DNA of 64,000 nt from contig CM019701.1 of assembly GCA_009760885.1 (NCBI GenBank), positions 37,995,197-38,059,196 on the forward strand, given 5' to 3'. The notes under the pieces are model-generated. The model was not told the origin of the DNA. It saw only the letters and a program-made list of their open reading frames with translations, and searched no databases. The DNA comes from Achatina immaculata (taxonomy: Eukaryota > Mollusca > Gastropoda > Stylommatophora > Achatinidae). The position numbers and the translations under genes are program-made. Of the stretch, positions 45,611 through 56,870 are shown one piece after another. Within the stretch, counting starts at the first letter, position 1; each line of letters starts with the position of its first letter.

Positions 45611-46725
45611 GAGCCAAGATTCAAGGTTCTGGAGAGAAGAAACAAGTATCATATTGACTCTGTTGAAAGATTCAAGGTTTAGAAGAGAAGAATCAGATAT
45701 CATAGTGACTCTGTTGAAAGATTCAAGATTTAGAAGAATAAACGTATTGTAGTGATTCTAGTGAAAAATGTATCATGGGCGAAGATTCAAGATTTAGAAG
45801 AGAAGAATAAATCTATTGTAGTGATTCTGACGAATAATGTATTATGGGCCAAGATTCAAGATTTAAATCTTTCTACAGAGTCACTATGATATCTGATTTT
45901 TCTCTTCTAAATCTTGAATCTTTCTACAGTCACTATGATACCTGATCCTTCTTTTCTAAATCTTGAATTTTTCTACAGAGTAACTATGATACCTGATTCT
46001 TCTCTTCTAAATCCTGAATTTTTGAACAAAGTACATATGATACATTATTCACCAGAATAAACACAATACATTTATTTTTCTATTCTAAGATTTAGAAGAG
46101 AAGGATCAGGTATCATAGTGACTTTGTAGAACGATTCAAGATTTAGAAGAAAAGAATCAGTTATCATATTGACTCTGTCGAAAAGATTCAAGATTTAGAA
46201 GAGAAGGATCAGGTATCATTAGTGATTCTGTTGAAAGATTCAAGATTTAGAAGAGAAGAATCAGGTATCATGGTGTGCCTGTTGAAAGATTCAAGATTTA
46301 GAAGAGAAGAATCAGGTATCATGGTGTGCCTGTTGAAAGATTCAAGATTTAGAAGAGAAGAATCAGGTATCATGGTGTGCCTGTTGAAAGATTCAAGATT
46401 TAGAAGAGAAGAATCAGGTATCATGGTGTGCCTGTTGAAAGATTCAAGATTTAGAAGAGAAGAATCAGGTATCATGGTGTGCCTGTTGAAAGATTCAAGA
46501 TTTAGAAGAGAAGAATCAGGTATCATGGTGTGCCTGTTGAAAGATTCAAGATTTAGAAGAGAATGATCAGGTATCATGGTGTGCCTGTTGAAAGATTCAA
46601 GATTTAGAAGAGAAGAATCAGGTATCATGGTGTGCCTGTTGAAAGATTCAAGATTTAGAAGAGAAGGATCAGGTATCATGGTGTGCCTGTTGAAAGATTC
46701 AAGATTTAGAAGAGAATGATCTTAG
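45611..46725. repeat. 51-bp minisatellite with diverged and inverted blocks
   Basis: From 46215, about ten near-identical 51-base units (GATTCAAGATTTAGAAGAGA, ATCAGGTATCATGGTGTGCC). 45611-45870 and 46085-46215 are diverged forward units, and 45873-46025 carries the same unit inverted. The period is 17 codons, so both strands stay open (false ORFs of 114 and 156 residues). Confidence 0.9.
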
Positions 46726-47404
46726 ATCACAGTAACTCACCTGAACGGTAACAAGTTCTTGTAGCACTGGAATATTCTGGTTACCACTTTCTTCTCTGTA
46801 AAAGAAGACTTGGTACTTCGGAGAAATGAAGAGAGAGACAGATACAAAAAAGTCAGACATACTGAAAGTATATATGCCAGTAAATAAGACATAGCACTGA
46901 CGAGTGAAAAAAATTGTTTGATTTCCCACCCCCCCCCCTTTTTTTTTTTTACTGTCTGTTTAAAACAAAATGCAAAAAGCCAATTTGACATCCATTTCTT
47001 CCTCCACTTGTGACTTCTGGTAACGGGTTTCAAATCAGAATATGACAAAAACAATTGGCATGAATTATAGAAATGCAAAGAAAACACAATACACGAGTGG
47101 ATGAACAGACTTAAAAAAAAAAAAAAAGGTATCCGAGCAAAACTGCGTCAGAAGGCAAGAAATGTACAAGTGGATGTCATGTATTTATGTGCAGGGCATA
47201 GATGAGATAAACACTTAACTCGCTCTTATTTCTGAGTTAAGTAAATTACCGAGACAGAATAATTTTTTAAAAAAATAATGTAAATGCTGTGTTTTGTTAA
47301 TTGCTTTTTATAAGAAATAAGCGCATGTTTACCGCTGTTTGTTATGCTTTTTACGACATCGCTGTTAGGTGTGTTTCTCTTTAGTATTTTGTTTTATCTT
47401 GTCT
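46726..47404. other. Intergenic
   Basis: C and T homopolymers near 46928-46950; nothing else. Confidence 0.35.
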
Positions 47405-47409
47405 TGCCT

Positions 47410-47640
47410 TATCTTATCTCTCTGTAACTGCGACCTGGTGTTCTTTGCAGCCAATACTATGAAGATGTTTAGGCACAGCATCGTACCGACGTGGGAGCGG
47501 GTTATGGCATCTGCTTCTTCAGACCCGGGGTGTGCAATATTTCTTTAGCAGACTCCACCACCATGGGGACTATGGCAATCCCTGCCCCGTTAGCCAGGCT
47601 AGGCCTGTTACTGGAGTACCAATGGAGAGGTGGGATAGGG
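47410..47640 (+). mobile_element. Dispersed repeat (SINE-like), copy 2
   Basis: Matches 31546-31812 in reverse: CTGTAACTGCGACCTGG, CTTTGCAGCC, GTGGGAGCGGGTTATGGCAT, GCAGACTCCACCACC. Its 3' end leads straight into the 34-bp array. Confidence 0.65.
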
Positions 47641-47642
47641 TC

Positions 47643-47872
47643 TTGTCAGCTATGGGTCGCTAACCCTGACGCTAACATATCAGCTATGGGTCGCTAACCC
47701 TGACGCTAACATATCAGCTATGGGTCGCTAACCCTGACGCTAACATATCAGCTATGGGTCGCTAACCCTGACGCTAACATATCAGTTATGGGTCGCTAAC
47801 CCTGACGCTAACATATCAGCTATGGGTCGCTAACCCTGACGCTAACATATCAGCTATGGGTCGCTGATTGCC
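47643..47872. repeat. 34-bp minisatellite, about 7 copies
   Basis: Units of 34 bases with CAGCTATGGGTCGCTAACCC and TGACGCTAACATAT. The unit resembles the 3' end of the preceding repeat family (GGTTTGCCAACCCTAA in copy 1), so it probably arose by amplification of that tail. Confidence 0.9.
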
Positions 47873-49403
47873 TAATGGGACAACGTCTTCACCCTTAAGA
47901 ATATTGCCTCCCCGTCCGTAGAATAATTTGCCTACCCACCCAGTTCTGAAAATAATATTTAATATTTTAAAACTGATTTTGTTAAGTAGATTTTAACATG
48001 TCCGTACATTAATTTAAAATTAATTTGAAACCGCATTAACAGCAATTTATAAATTAATGGGGGGGGGGGGGAATCATAAGATAAATGATAAAGTTATGAT
48101 TGTCATCGCCCTGGTGATTGAGATGATGGATAGGATTGCTGGATGTTGCAAACACAGGCGAAAATTATTTGAAAGATTACTGCTACTTTTTAAGTGAAAA
48201 TTTCCTTTCGTTTATAATTTTTCTCTAGATATTCCAACTTTAAAATGTAGAAATAATCACTCTCCCCTCATTTTTTTCAATCCCCGCCGTCTTAACGTTA
48301 GTAAGAATGAGAGAGTTCGTTTTACAAGTGAAATATAAGAAGCATATGTTTGACATTAACATAAGCACTTTGGTGAGTAAAACTCACGGGATTATAAAAG
48401 CATTGGCCATTGCTTTTACCTTTTTCATCGCATAACTTCCTTTCTCTTTAAAGATAGAAATTAAAGAGGTTATTGGGTACAGGTACTATATTTTAATATG
48501 GGTGATTTTCCTTTCATAAAGATTTTCTGGACAAACTGTTACTATTGGCATGATTTTGATATGGAGTATCGAAACCAGAGGTTTTTATTTTTCGTTAAAA
48601 GAACCAGTGAGTAATTTAGTTTTTCATATTTCGTGAAGTTTCTGCTTTGTTCATATTTGCTGGTAATGGCAATATTTTGACGTAAAAGTCTGAGAATATA
48701 GGTTGATTCAGTTCGTTTGGTTTTCCTTTTTCTTTTGAAAGCGGATAAATACTTTAAAAAAATATCCGCGTCATAATTTAAGCCTGTATTTTATCATTTA
48801 TGTATTTTTCCTGTTATATATATTGACCAGAAATATGTGAGTGTTCAAACAAAAAATTATACGAATACTCCAAACTAAAGTAAAAAAAAGACGCATATGT
48901 TAACAGCAAAAAATCTGACATATTCTCATGAACACAAACTGAGCAGAGTTCGTAATATTAAAAGAGTATATGTATTTATATGTGGATGTGATGGAAAAAT
49001 TTCATACACATATCGATCCAGCTTCTCTGACTGAGGACTGTAGAATCTTCCCAGGATCTCTGCCTCTTCTATTTGTCAGTTTTCCCACGAACACCAAAGC
49101 GTACCTGCACCTGGCCTTGCCCTAAGTGAAGCAGTGTTAACTTTTCAATATTTCAACTTGTTTTAGAAATCTGATCAACTCATGCCTAAGTGCATATGGA
49201 ATAAATGATGTTTTTAAAAAGTCAGCGGCAGCTGTACAGTAGATAATACCAAGCGTTAACTTGAAATTCACCGCAGAGAGAGAAAGCTACTTATAAGTTC
49301 TGATTAAAAACAGCAACGAAATTCCATGCAAGTTTTTCTAAGTTTGATATCAGGCAGCCATGATTACCGCCCATGATCTCTTCAGAAAAGTGTAAAAACA
49401 CAC
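47873..49403. other. Intergenic, nothing recognised
   Basis: AT-rich with a G run at 48059-48071 and no supported gene. Confidence 0.35.
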
Positions 49404-49409
49404 TTTAAT
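49404..49409 (-). terminator. Possible poly(A) signal ATTAAA
   Basis: A variant hexamer on the minus strand about 110 bases beyond the stop of the minus-strand gene. Confidence 0.35.
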
Positions 49410-49520
49410 ATAAAAATATAATAATAATATAATAAAAACATAATAATAAAAAGCAAAATAAAAACATTTTCCGAAAGGTAAGCGAAAATGCTGGAACGAG
49501 ACACAGAACGTTGAATACCA

Positions 49521-50067
49521 CTAAACATTGAGTTTAATTGGTTTTTGCGAAGGGCTCCGATCGCGATGTATTCCTTCTCGACGGTAACTGGACGCTGGAA
49601 CTAGACCAGTGCTGTATTTTGGTACAAAGTCTTGTAGTCCTTTAACGTTTCTCTTTGGAAGCCGAGGTTTACTCTGTGCGCGCCCTTTGAGACTGCTCTG
49701 TTTCGTGTCAGTCAATTTTGGTACGGAGGTTGGATTATCTGTTTTTGCGTTTTCATTCTTGTCTCCCTTGTTACTTTCAGAACTGAAAGGCTTTTCTTTT
49801 TGAGCGAGTCTGGTGTTAGACTTTGGTCCGTCGTCATCGGTTAATCTGGTGTCGTCGGAACTCTCTAGCCACGTCTTTGGGCCACACCCACGGAAAACAT
49901 TGTTTTCCCAGAAGTTGAGCAGTGATCTCTCCCCGGGCGTTGTGAAGGTCTGTGCCCAGATGGTCCGTGTCCGAAACAAGTCGTTCTTCCGGCGATACTT
50001 GTCCAGAATCTCCTCCACGGGCTGAGCACACAGAGAACGCAACCAGTATGTCTCCTGTGTCTCTTTC
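49521..50067 (-). CDS. Unrecognised basic protein, exon 3 (last)
   Basis: Minus strand: acceptor ATGTTCCAG at 50068-50076, entering in phase 2, with stop at 49521-49523. It encodes KETQETYWLRSLCAQPVEEI, LDKYRRKNDLFRTRTIWAQT, TPGERSLLNFWENNVFRGCG, then a charged Ser/Lys-rich linker and KGLQDFVPKYSTGLVPASSY near the end. The front half looks folded (Trp, aromatic and Arg pattern) and the rest disordered. The style resembles sperm or ciliary microtubule-associated proteins, but that is impression only. Confidence 0.65.
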
Positions 50068-50162
50068 CTGGAACATAGAACAAACATAGAGACAGAAACA
50101 GAACCATGTTTTATCTGTCTGGCTATCACATTATTTTTCCCCCTGGTGATATTTTCTGTCAA

Positions 50163-51070
50163 CTACGGATCTGTAATGTCACCATAATTATGTAAAAAAT
50201 GTATCCGAAATCATAAACTGAAACTACCTGTATGTAACAAATTATGTGTTTATGTGTTGTCATTGTTGTCCAGTATAGCCAGACATCTGCAGGAGAACAT
50301 GTGTGTATGTCTGTCTCAAAAATTTGGTACCTTCGGGAGATTGATTGATCTTTATTTCAAAATGGTTAAGAATTGGGCACGCAGGCCCGTCTGACATTCT
50401 GCCCTTTATCATACATCCTTCACTCTATTCCATACATTCTACAAATATGCTGTTCATATAACAAACATAACTAACATTGAAGCTGAGAGACATAAAATAA
50501 AATATAACATTTACGTTTCGCTCTTAAACATTTACTCAGTACAGAACTAACTACATACATTATAAATGACTATCTACTAAACAGAATTTTCGGGACTAAT
50601 CAGAATCTAAGCGACAGAATCTAAGAGACTGAATCTAAGCGACAAAATGAATGTTTCTTGGACTCGTTCCCTTTCCGGGTTCATTCTACAGGAGTCCATG
50701 ATTCAAGTCTCTCTGGCACTTTTTTCGTCATTTTTCTTTCTTTTGCGTCTAAAAGTGCCTTGTTTCTGTTTCTTCGTCAAGGTCTAACCAATTGTTATCA
50801 CGCACACAAGCAAGATTTGTTCCCGCGTAAATGATTCTCATCACAGGTACTTTATAATTGAATTATAAAGGAGCGTTAACTTTGGAAAAAATAACAGGTG
50901 GAAGACCAGATATTCTCAGCACAACTAACCCTGAAAGAATTAAATTTTGCGATACATATCACTTATAGGATTTGATTGCTCATTTCCACAAATGTATAAT
51001 TAGATTATATACATTCATTTTAAGTCTAAGTTTTGTTAAACACGTGTACGTGATTCTCGTCATATATACA
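50163..51070. other. Intron of the minus-strand gene
   Basis: Contains the retroelement tail at 50340-50390; otherwise nothing recognised. Confidence 0.4.
50340..50390 (-). repeat. Retroelement 3' tail, second copy
   Basis: Minus strand GCCTGCGTGCCCAATTCTTA and TTTTGAAATAAAGATCAATC, as at 5955-6007. Confidence 0.55.
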
Positions 51071-51071
51071 C

Positions 51072-51372
51072 AGCCTTCACGCGTACTTGATCCTCATCAC
51101 GTGCACACACAAGTTTTGTTAACACGCGTACTTGATTCTCATCACGTGCACACACAAGTTTTGTTAACACGCGTACTTGAGTCTCATCACGTGCACACAC
51201 AAATTTTGTTAACACGCGTACTTGATTCTCATCACGTGCACACACAAGTTTTGTTAACACGCGTACTTGATTCTCATCACGTGCACACACAAGTTTTGTT
51301 AACACGCGTACTTGATTCTCATCACGTGCACACACAAGTTTTGTTAACACGCGTACTTGATTCTCATCACAT
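51072..51372. repeat. 45-bp minisatellite, about 7 copies
   Basis: Units of 45 bases: CACGCGTACTTGATTCTCAT, CACGTGCACACACAAGTTTT, GTTAA. Open on both strands because 45 is divisible by three. Lies in intron 2 of the minus-strand gene. Confidence 0.95.
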
Positions 51373-51540
51373 ATACACAACATTGAGTGACCCACGCTGG
51401 TGACGCATCTTCAGTTATAGTTATTTGTAGCCTCTGCATTTTCATTCTTATCTCTCTCTTTTTTAAGAACCATTTCCATGCTTATCTCTCCTATTAATTA
51501 ATTTCAGAATTGCAAAATGGTCTGCGTAGAGAATGGATCC

Positions 51541-51606
51541 AGTCAGTCAGTCATTTGCGTGTCCCCCGCGGAATTTTGCCTCCTTAACTGCTCTCCTGTA
51601 TGCTTC
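51541..51606 (-). mobile_element. LINE family B, extreme 3' fragment B6
   Basis: AGTCAGTCAGTCATTTGCGT, then the B terminus in reverse (GGAATTTTGCCTCC, GCTCTCCTGTATGC). Only about 65 bases remain. Confidence 0.6.
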
Positions 51607-51653
51607 GGGAGTGAGTCCATGAAATGAAATTTATGAGCTGCCTGGCTACTTAC

Positions 51654-51775
51654 TTGTCAATCTTCTCATCCATGACAGTAGAGCTCCCGCTGTTCTCGCA
51701 CTTCGTAGATGATTTGCTGAAACCTGAGCTGCGACGTCTTCCACGAGATCTCATCGCTCTGCCTCTGCCGTGAGG
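51654..51775 (-). CDS. Unrecognised basic protein, exon 2
   Basis: Minus strand: acceptor TTTTTCAG, donor ACAA/GTAAGT, 122 bases, phase 0 in and phase 2 out, joining exon 3 as a Lys codon. It encodes PHGRGRAMRSRGRRRSSGFS then KSSTKCENSGSSTVMDEKID. The Arg/Gly/Ser-rich stretch is a likely nucleic-acid-binding or nuclear-targeting patch. Both splice sites are strong and both phases fit the neighbouring exons, which is the main evidence. Confidence 0.65.
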
Positions 51776-51904
51776 CTGAAAAATATGAACGGTTAACATT
51801 TCCGAATATAACTAGTGCAGATACTGTGGTGTTGTAGGAGGTTTAAAGGCTGCTAATTGTGTAGATGTTTGACATGTGAAACACTTGCTGTTGCGATTGT
51901 GAAA

Positions 51905-52128
51905 GTTTCTGTATATGTAACAGGGTTAAATGCTGTAGTAATTGTGCAAATATCAGTACACGTGAGAGACTTATATGCTGTAGTAATTGTGCAAATATCA
52001 GTACACGTGAGAGGCTTATATGCTGTAGTAATTGTGCAAATATCAGTACACGTGAGAGGCTTATATGCTGTAGTAATTGTGCAAATATCAGTACATGTGA
52101 GAGGCTTAAATGCTGTAGTAATTGTGAA
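51905..52128. repeat. 45-bp minisatellite, about 5 copies
   Basis: Units of 45 bases: GAGAGGCTTATATGCTGTAG, TAATTGTGCAAATATCAGTA, CACGT. Isolated copies occur at 54838-54900 and 57560-57640. Confidence 0.9.
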
Positions 52129-52400
52129 GGGGCCGGCTAGCGTAGTGGTTAGAGCACTCGTCTAGCAACCAAATGGTCGAGGGTTCGAATCCCCAGCTGA
52201 GCGGGATTCTTTTTCCGACCAATACGGCCCTGAGGTCGACCCAGCCTCGTAAAATGGGTACCAGAGAAAATCTGGGAAGTAAAGGCAGCGAGGAAAGGAA
52301 CTGGTCACCCTACCTCATACGCTGATGACCCAGCATAATGAGGTCTCTAACGCTTCACCTCCTACGGCATTTGAAATGCTATGGGACTATCTTTACTTTT
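52129..52400 (+). mobile_element. tRNA-derived SINE with intact Pol III boxes
   Basis: A box TAGCGTAGTGG (52138-52148) and B box GGTTCGAATCC (52182-52192) in a tRNA-like head, then a body (GGTACCAGAGAAAATCTGGG, ATGACCCAGCATAATGAGGT) ending GGGACTATCTTTACTTTT. The 13-base duplication TAGTAATTGTGAA lies at 52116-52128 and 52401-52413, inside the 45-bp array, so the insertion is fairly recent. Confidence 0.9.
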
Positions 52401-52484
52401 TAGTAATTGTGAACATTTATGTGCATGTGCTGGAATGTGTTTTGTCCGAAATCATTGAACCTTGACCAGTGAATGGGGTTGAAA

Positions 52485-54587
52485 ACACGGGTCAGTGGAT
52501 TAGTGTGAATGGCAGAGTGTTCACAGGGCAGAGCTGACTAAGACAGGTGTTGAGGGTGGATGGCAGTGTGTTCACAGGGCAGAGCTGACTAAGACAAGTG
52601 TTGAGTGTGGATGGCAGAGTGTTCACAGGGCAGAGCTGACTAAGACAAGTGTTGAGTGTGGATGGCAGAGTGTTCACAGGGCAGAGCTGACTAAGACAAG
52701 TGTTGAGTGTGGATGGCAGAGCTGACTAAGACAAGTGTTGAGTGTGGATGGCAGAGCTGACTAAGACAAGTGTTGAGTGTGGATGGCAGAGCTGACTAAG
52801 ACAAGTGTTGAGTGTGGATGGCAGAGCTGACTAAGACAAGTGTTGAGTGTGGATGGCAGAGCTGACTAAGACAAGTGTTGAGTGTGGATGGCAGAGCTGA
52901 CTAAGACAAGTGTTGAGTGTGGATGGCAGAGCTGACTAAGACAGGTGTTGAGTGTGGATGGCAGAGCTGACTAAGACAAGTGTTGAGGGTGGATGGCAGA
53001 GCTGACTAAGACAAGTGTTGAGGGTGGATGGCAGAGCTGACTAAGACAAGTGTTGAGGGTGGATGGCAGAGCTGACTAAGACAAGTGTTGAGTGTGGATG
53101 GCAGAGCTGACTAAGACAAGTGTTGAGGGTGGATGGCAGAGCTGACTAAGACAGGTGTTGAGTGTGGATGGCAGAGCTGACTAAGACAAGTGTTGAGGGT
53201 GGATGGCAGAGCTGACTAAGACAAGTGTTGAGTGTGGATGGCAGAGCTGACTAAGACAAGTGTTGAGTGTGAATGGCAGAGTGTTCACAGGGCAGAGCTG
53301 ACTAAGACAAGTGTTGAGTGTGGATGGCAGAGCTGACTAAGACAGGTGTTGAGTGTGGATGGCAGAGCTGACTAAGACAAGTGTTGAGGGTGGATGGCAG
53401 AGCTGACTAAGACAAGTGTTGAGTGTGGATGGCAGAGCTGACTAAGACAAGTGTTGAGGGTGGATGGCAGAGCTGACTAAGACAAGTGTTGAGTGTGGAT
53501 GGCAGAGCTGACTAAGACAAGTGTTGAGGGTGGATGGCAGAGCTGACTAAGACAAGTGTTGAGGGTGGATGGCAGCGCTGACTAAGACAGGTGTTGAGGG
53601 TGGATGGCAGAGCTGACTAAGACAGGTGTTGAGGGTGGATGGCAGAGCTGACTAAGACAAGTGTTGAGGGTGGATGGCAGAGCTGACTAAGACAAGTGTT
53701 GAGGGTGGATGGCAGCGCTGACTAAGACAGGTGTTGAGGGTGGATGGCAGCGCTGACTAAGACAGGTGTTGAGGGTGGATGGCAGAGCTGACTAAGACAG
53801 GTGTTGAGGGTGGATGGCAGAGCTGACTAAGACAAATGTTGAGTGTGGATGGCAGAGCTGACTAAGACAAGTGTTGAGTGTGGATGGCAGAGCTGACTAA
53901 GACAGGTGTTGAGGGTGGATGGCAGAGCTGACTAAGACAGGTGTTGAGGGTGGATGGCAGAGCTGACTAAGACAGGTGTTGAGGGTGGATGGCAGAGCTC
54001 ACTAAGACAGGTGTTGAGGGTGGATGGCAGAGCTGACTAAGACAAGTGTTGAGGGTGGATGGCAGAGCTGACTAAGACAAGTGTTGAGTGTGGATGGCAG
54101 AGCTGACTAAGACAAGTGTTGAGGGTGGATGGCAGAGCTGACTAAGACAAGTGTTGAGGGTGGATGGCAGAGCTGACTAAGACAAGTGTTGAGTGTGGAT
54201 GGCAGAGCTGACTAAGACAAGTGTTGAGGGTGGATGGCAGAGCTGACTAAGACAAATGTTGAGTGTGGATGGCAGAGCTGACTAAGACAAGTGCTGAGTG
54301 TGGATGGCAGAGCTGACTAAGACAAGTGTTGAGTGTGGATGGCAGAGCTGACTAAGACAAGTGTTGAGTGTGGATGGCAGAGCTGACTAAGACAAGTGTT
54401 GAGTGTGGATGGCAGAGCTGACTAAGACAGGTGTTGAGTGTGGATGGCAGAGCTGACTAAGACAAGTGTTGAGGGTGGATGGCAGAGCTGACTAAGACAG
54501 GTGTTGAGGGTGGATGGCAGAGCTGACTAAGACAGGTGTTGAGGGTGGATGGCAGAGCTGACTAAGACAAGTGTTGAGGGTGGATGT
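52485..54587. repeat. 35-bp minisatellite, more than 50 copies
   Basis: Units of 35 bases: GGATGGCAGAGCTGACTAAG, ACAAGTGTTGAGTGT. The first four units and one near 53275 are 51 bases, carrying an extra TGTTCACAGGGCAGAG. Variants GTGTTGAGG/GTGTTGAGT and ACAGGTG/ACAAGTG are scattered. Intron 1 of the minus-strand gene. Confidence 0.95.
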
Positions 54588-55222
54588 GTTCCTGTCTGCA
54601 GAGAACGTGATCGAGAAAATGGACTGCATATTGGTCTGCCTCAAGACATCTTGTAGAAGAGAGCCCAGTTATGTCACAGTTAAGCCAAAGGAACTGACTT
54701 TTTTTTCATTTCGTTTTCTTTTCTGCAACACGTTCGTGTGTTTGTAAGAGTGCACCTGGTTGTTGCAACATTCGTACACGGGAAATCACGACGTAACGCA
54801 ATTATGTCAACAGCATGCACCCCACATGCACATACACATGTAAGAGGGTTAAATGCTGTAAACACTGTGCAAATATCAGGACATATAAGAGGTTTAATGT
54901 AGCAGTAAATGTGAAGACATTTTGGCATTGTGAAATCTCATATATGTTATTTTAGTGAATGCATTTTGGTATAAAAGGATAATGTAACAATATTGTTACA
55001 GCGGTGGGAGTAGCAGTTCTATATAAGACGTCTCAATACTTCTACAGCAGTGAACGTACAGAGGTTTCAAAAGTATTATAATATTAAAAGTATATTGGTA
55101 TTTAAGAGACCTCAGTACTGTCATTCCAGTGAAAGTATAATGAAATGTTAGAGACTCAACACCTTTAAAGTAGCAGAGAGACTGTTAAGACAGAATTATG
55201 CCGTTTAGAAACAGACTGTTAC
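54588..55222. other. Intron 1 remainder
   Basis: Holds a stray 45-bp unit (54838-54900). Nothing else was recognised. Confidence 0.4.
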
Positions 55223-55531
55223 CTTTTGTTCCCATAAGTTGATATCCTGGAGAGTTACAGAGCGTACAAAATGGCGCTGATGTTGACCGTAATTTGCTGG
55301 TGTAGACACTGGGCATCGGTAATTTTCACCCGGTGTATGAGTCACTCGAAGTGACACAAGGTTCTCGTAAAGTGTTGGAGTCAGTCGAAGTGACGCGAGG
55401 TTCTCGTAAAGTGTTGGAGTCACTCGAAGTGAAGCAAGGTTCTCATGAGTTGTGGGAGTTAGTCTGATTGAAATGATGTCCTCATGAGATGTCAGGTCAG
55501 GCATAGCCGTCTTACTGCGCACGAAGGACAT
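55223..55531 (-). CDS. Unrecognised basic protein, exon 1
   Basis: Minus strand: ATG at 55529-55531 (AAAATATGTCC), donor AAAG/GTAACA, phase 0, 103 codons. It encodes MSFVRSKTAMPDLTSHEDII, then three tandem 13-residue units (SLRVTPTLYENLA type), then a segment ending SVTLQDINLWEQK. The unit is a 39-bp DNA repeat (55320-55470). With exons 2 and 3 the product is 325 residues. The start is the first in-frame ATG. An upstream non-coding exon cannot be excluded. Confidence 0.6.
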
Positions 55532-56070
55532 ATTTTACTGTCCTCTCTTGTGGGCAAAATAGCCTGTAATATACTGGGTGGATAATAGGGCGAGTCGCGG
55601 AGAAGCTGAGAGATGAAAATAACAAACTGTAGTTAAAGCCAAGCTGTTAATGCTATGCTCTCTGTCTGTAAAAATGTTTCTGGAATGATTGTTCCTATTT
55701 CATTGTTTTTACTGCTTTAAAGTCTTTTTATCACGCTAAAATTGTTTACTCAACGATTCTGCATGGCAGCAGATCCATCCTGGAATGACGTTATCAAGAA
55801 TTGTAGAGTCACCACAACTAGCGTGCTATACTCTGTACGCCGGGTGTTTCTATAAATAGGCTCTTGTGCTAGTTAATCCTGGGCAGCAGAAAGACTGACG
55901 TGTCACCCAGTGTGTTGTAGGCTGCAGAATTTGTAGAGGAGGAAGTTGCTTCTATAGTCCGCCTACAAAGAAACGTGTATGTCTTTCTCAGATCGATTGG
56001 ATGCCTCTTTTACAGGTCGTCGGAAAACACGTTCAGCAGTCACATAGAAAATATCCACGTGCTTTGTATT
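55532..56070. other. Upstream region of the minus-strand gene
   Basis: Presumed promoter side of the minus-strand gene. A plus-strand TATA-like site lies at 55849-55860. Confidence 0.35.
55849..55860 (+). promoter_or_regulatory. TATA-box-like sequence
   Basis: TCTATAAATAGG, close to an optimal TATA box, oriented toward the 18-bp array. Only non-repeat-derived short frames follow, so any transcript would be non-coding. Confidence 0.2.
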
Positions 56071-56074
56071 GTTA

Positions 56075-56640
56075 TGAGTGTTGTACTGTTTCTGAGCGTT
56101 GTACTGTTTCTGAGTGTTATACTGTTTCTGAGCGTTGTACTGTTTCTGAGCGTTGTACTTTTTCTGAGCGTTGTACTGTTTCTGAGCGTTGTGCTGTTTC
56201 TGAGAGTTGTGCTGTTTCTGAGCGTTGTACTGTTTCTGAACGTTGTACTGTTTCTGAGCGTTGTACTGTTTCTGAGTGTTGTACTGTTTCTGAGCGTTGT
56301 GCTGTTTCTGAGAACTGTACTGTTTCTGAGGACTGCATTGTTTCTGAGTGTTGTACTGCTTCTGAGTGTTGTACTGTTTCTGAGTGTTGTACTGTTTCTG
56401 AGTGTTGTACTGTTTCTGAGTGTTGTACTGCTTCTGAGTGTTGTACTGTTTCTGAGTGTTGTACTGTTTCTGGGCGTTGTACCGTTTTTGAGTGTTATAT
56501 TATTTCTGAGGTGTTACTGAGTGCTGTGCTGTATTATTTCTGAGCGCTGTACTGTTTTTGAGTTTTGTACTGTTTTTTTTAATACTCTACTGTTTCTGAG
56601 TGCTGTACTGTTTCTGAGTGTTATACTGTTTCTGATTTAT
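56075..56640. repeat. 18-bp minisatellite, about 30 copies
   Basis: Units of 18 bases: TGTTTCTGAGCGTTGTAC with GAGTGTTG variants. It is divisible by three, so several frames are open on both strands (peptides VVLFLS, CTVSER, SETVQR). None looks like a gene. Confidence 0.95.
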
Positions 56641-56825
56641 GGCATATAGCACGTTCAAGAGCATGGTTTTTTTTTTTTGTTGTCTTTGTGTAGAACTAAA
56701 ATTTACCTCTTTTTGTTGTTGACAAAAACAAAGCATGTAGCTAAGTCCGAGGGTACCGAGAGAAGTGGCTAGGAGGATTTTTCAGTCCTTTCCGCTTGCA
56801 GAGACCCTGCAGGTCCATCACGGAA

Positions 56826-56870
56826 CCATCATCATCATCATCATCAGGTGCCGTGCCGGTAGGTCTTGAC
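56826..56870 (-). mobile_element. LINE family D/E 3' terminus remnant
   Basis: CATCATCATCATCAGGTGCC and GTGCCGGTAGG match, in reverse, the D terminus GGCACCTGATGATG. Only about 45 bases are clear. Confidence 0.4.

Noticed and set aside
46209..46679. 156-residue minus and 114-residue plus ORFs
   Set aside because: Both strands of a 51-bp array; the period is divisible by three.
50972..51403. 143-residue plus ORF and 111-residue minus ORF
   Set aside because: 45-bp minisatellite translated on both strands.
52138..52210. Functional tRNA gene
   Set aside because: Pol III boxes are present, but the cloverleaf pairing is not convincing and target duplications mark a SINE.
55975..56543. Hydrophobic repeat ORFs (VVLFLS) that look like membrane segments
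   Set aside because: 18-bp tandem repeat; adjacent frames are equally open and read CTVSER.
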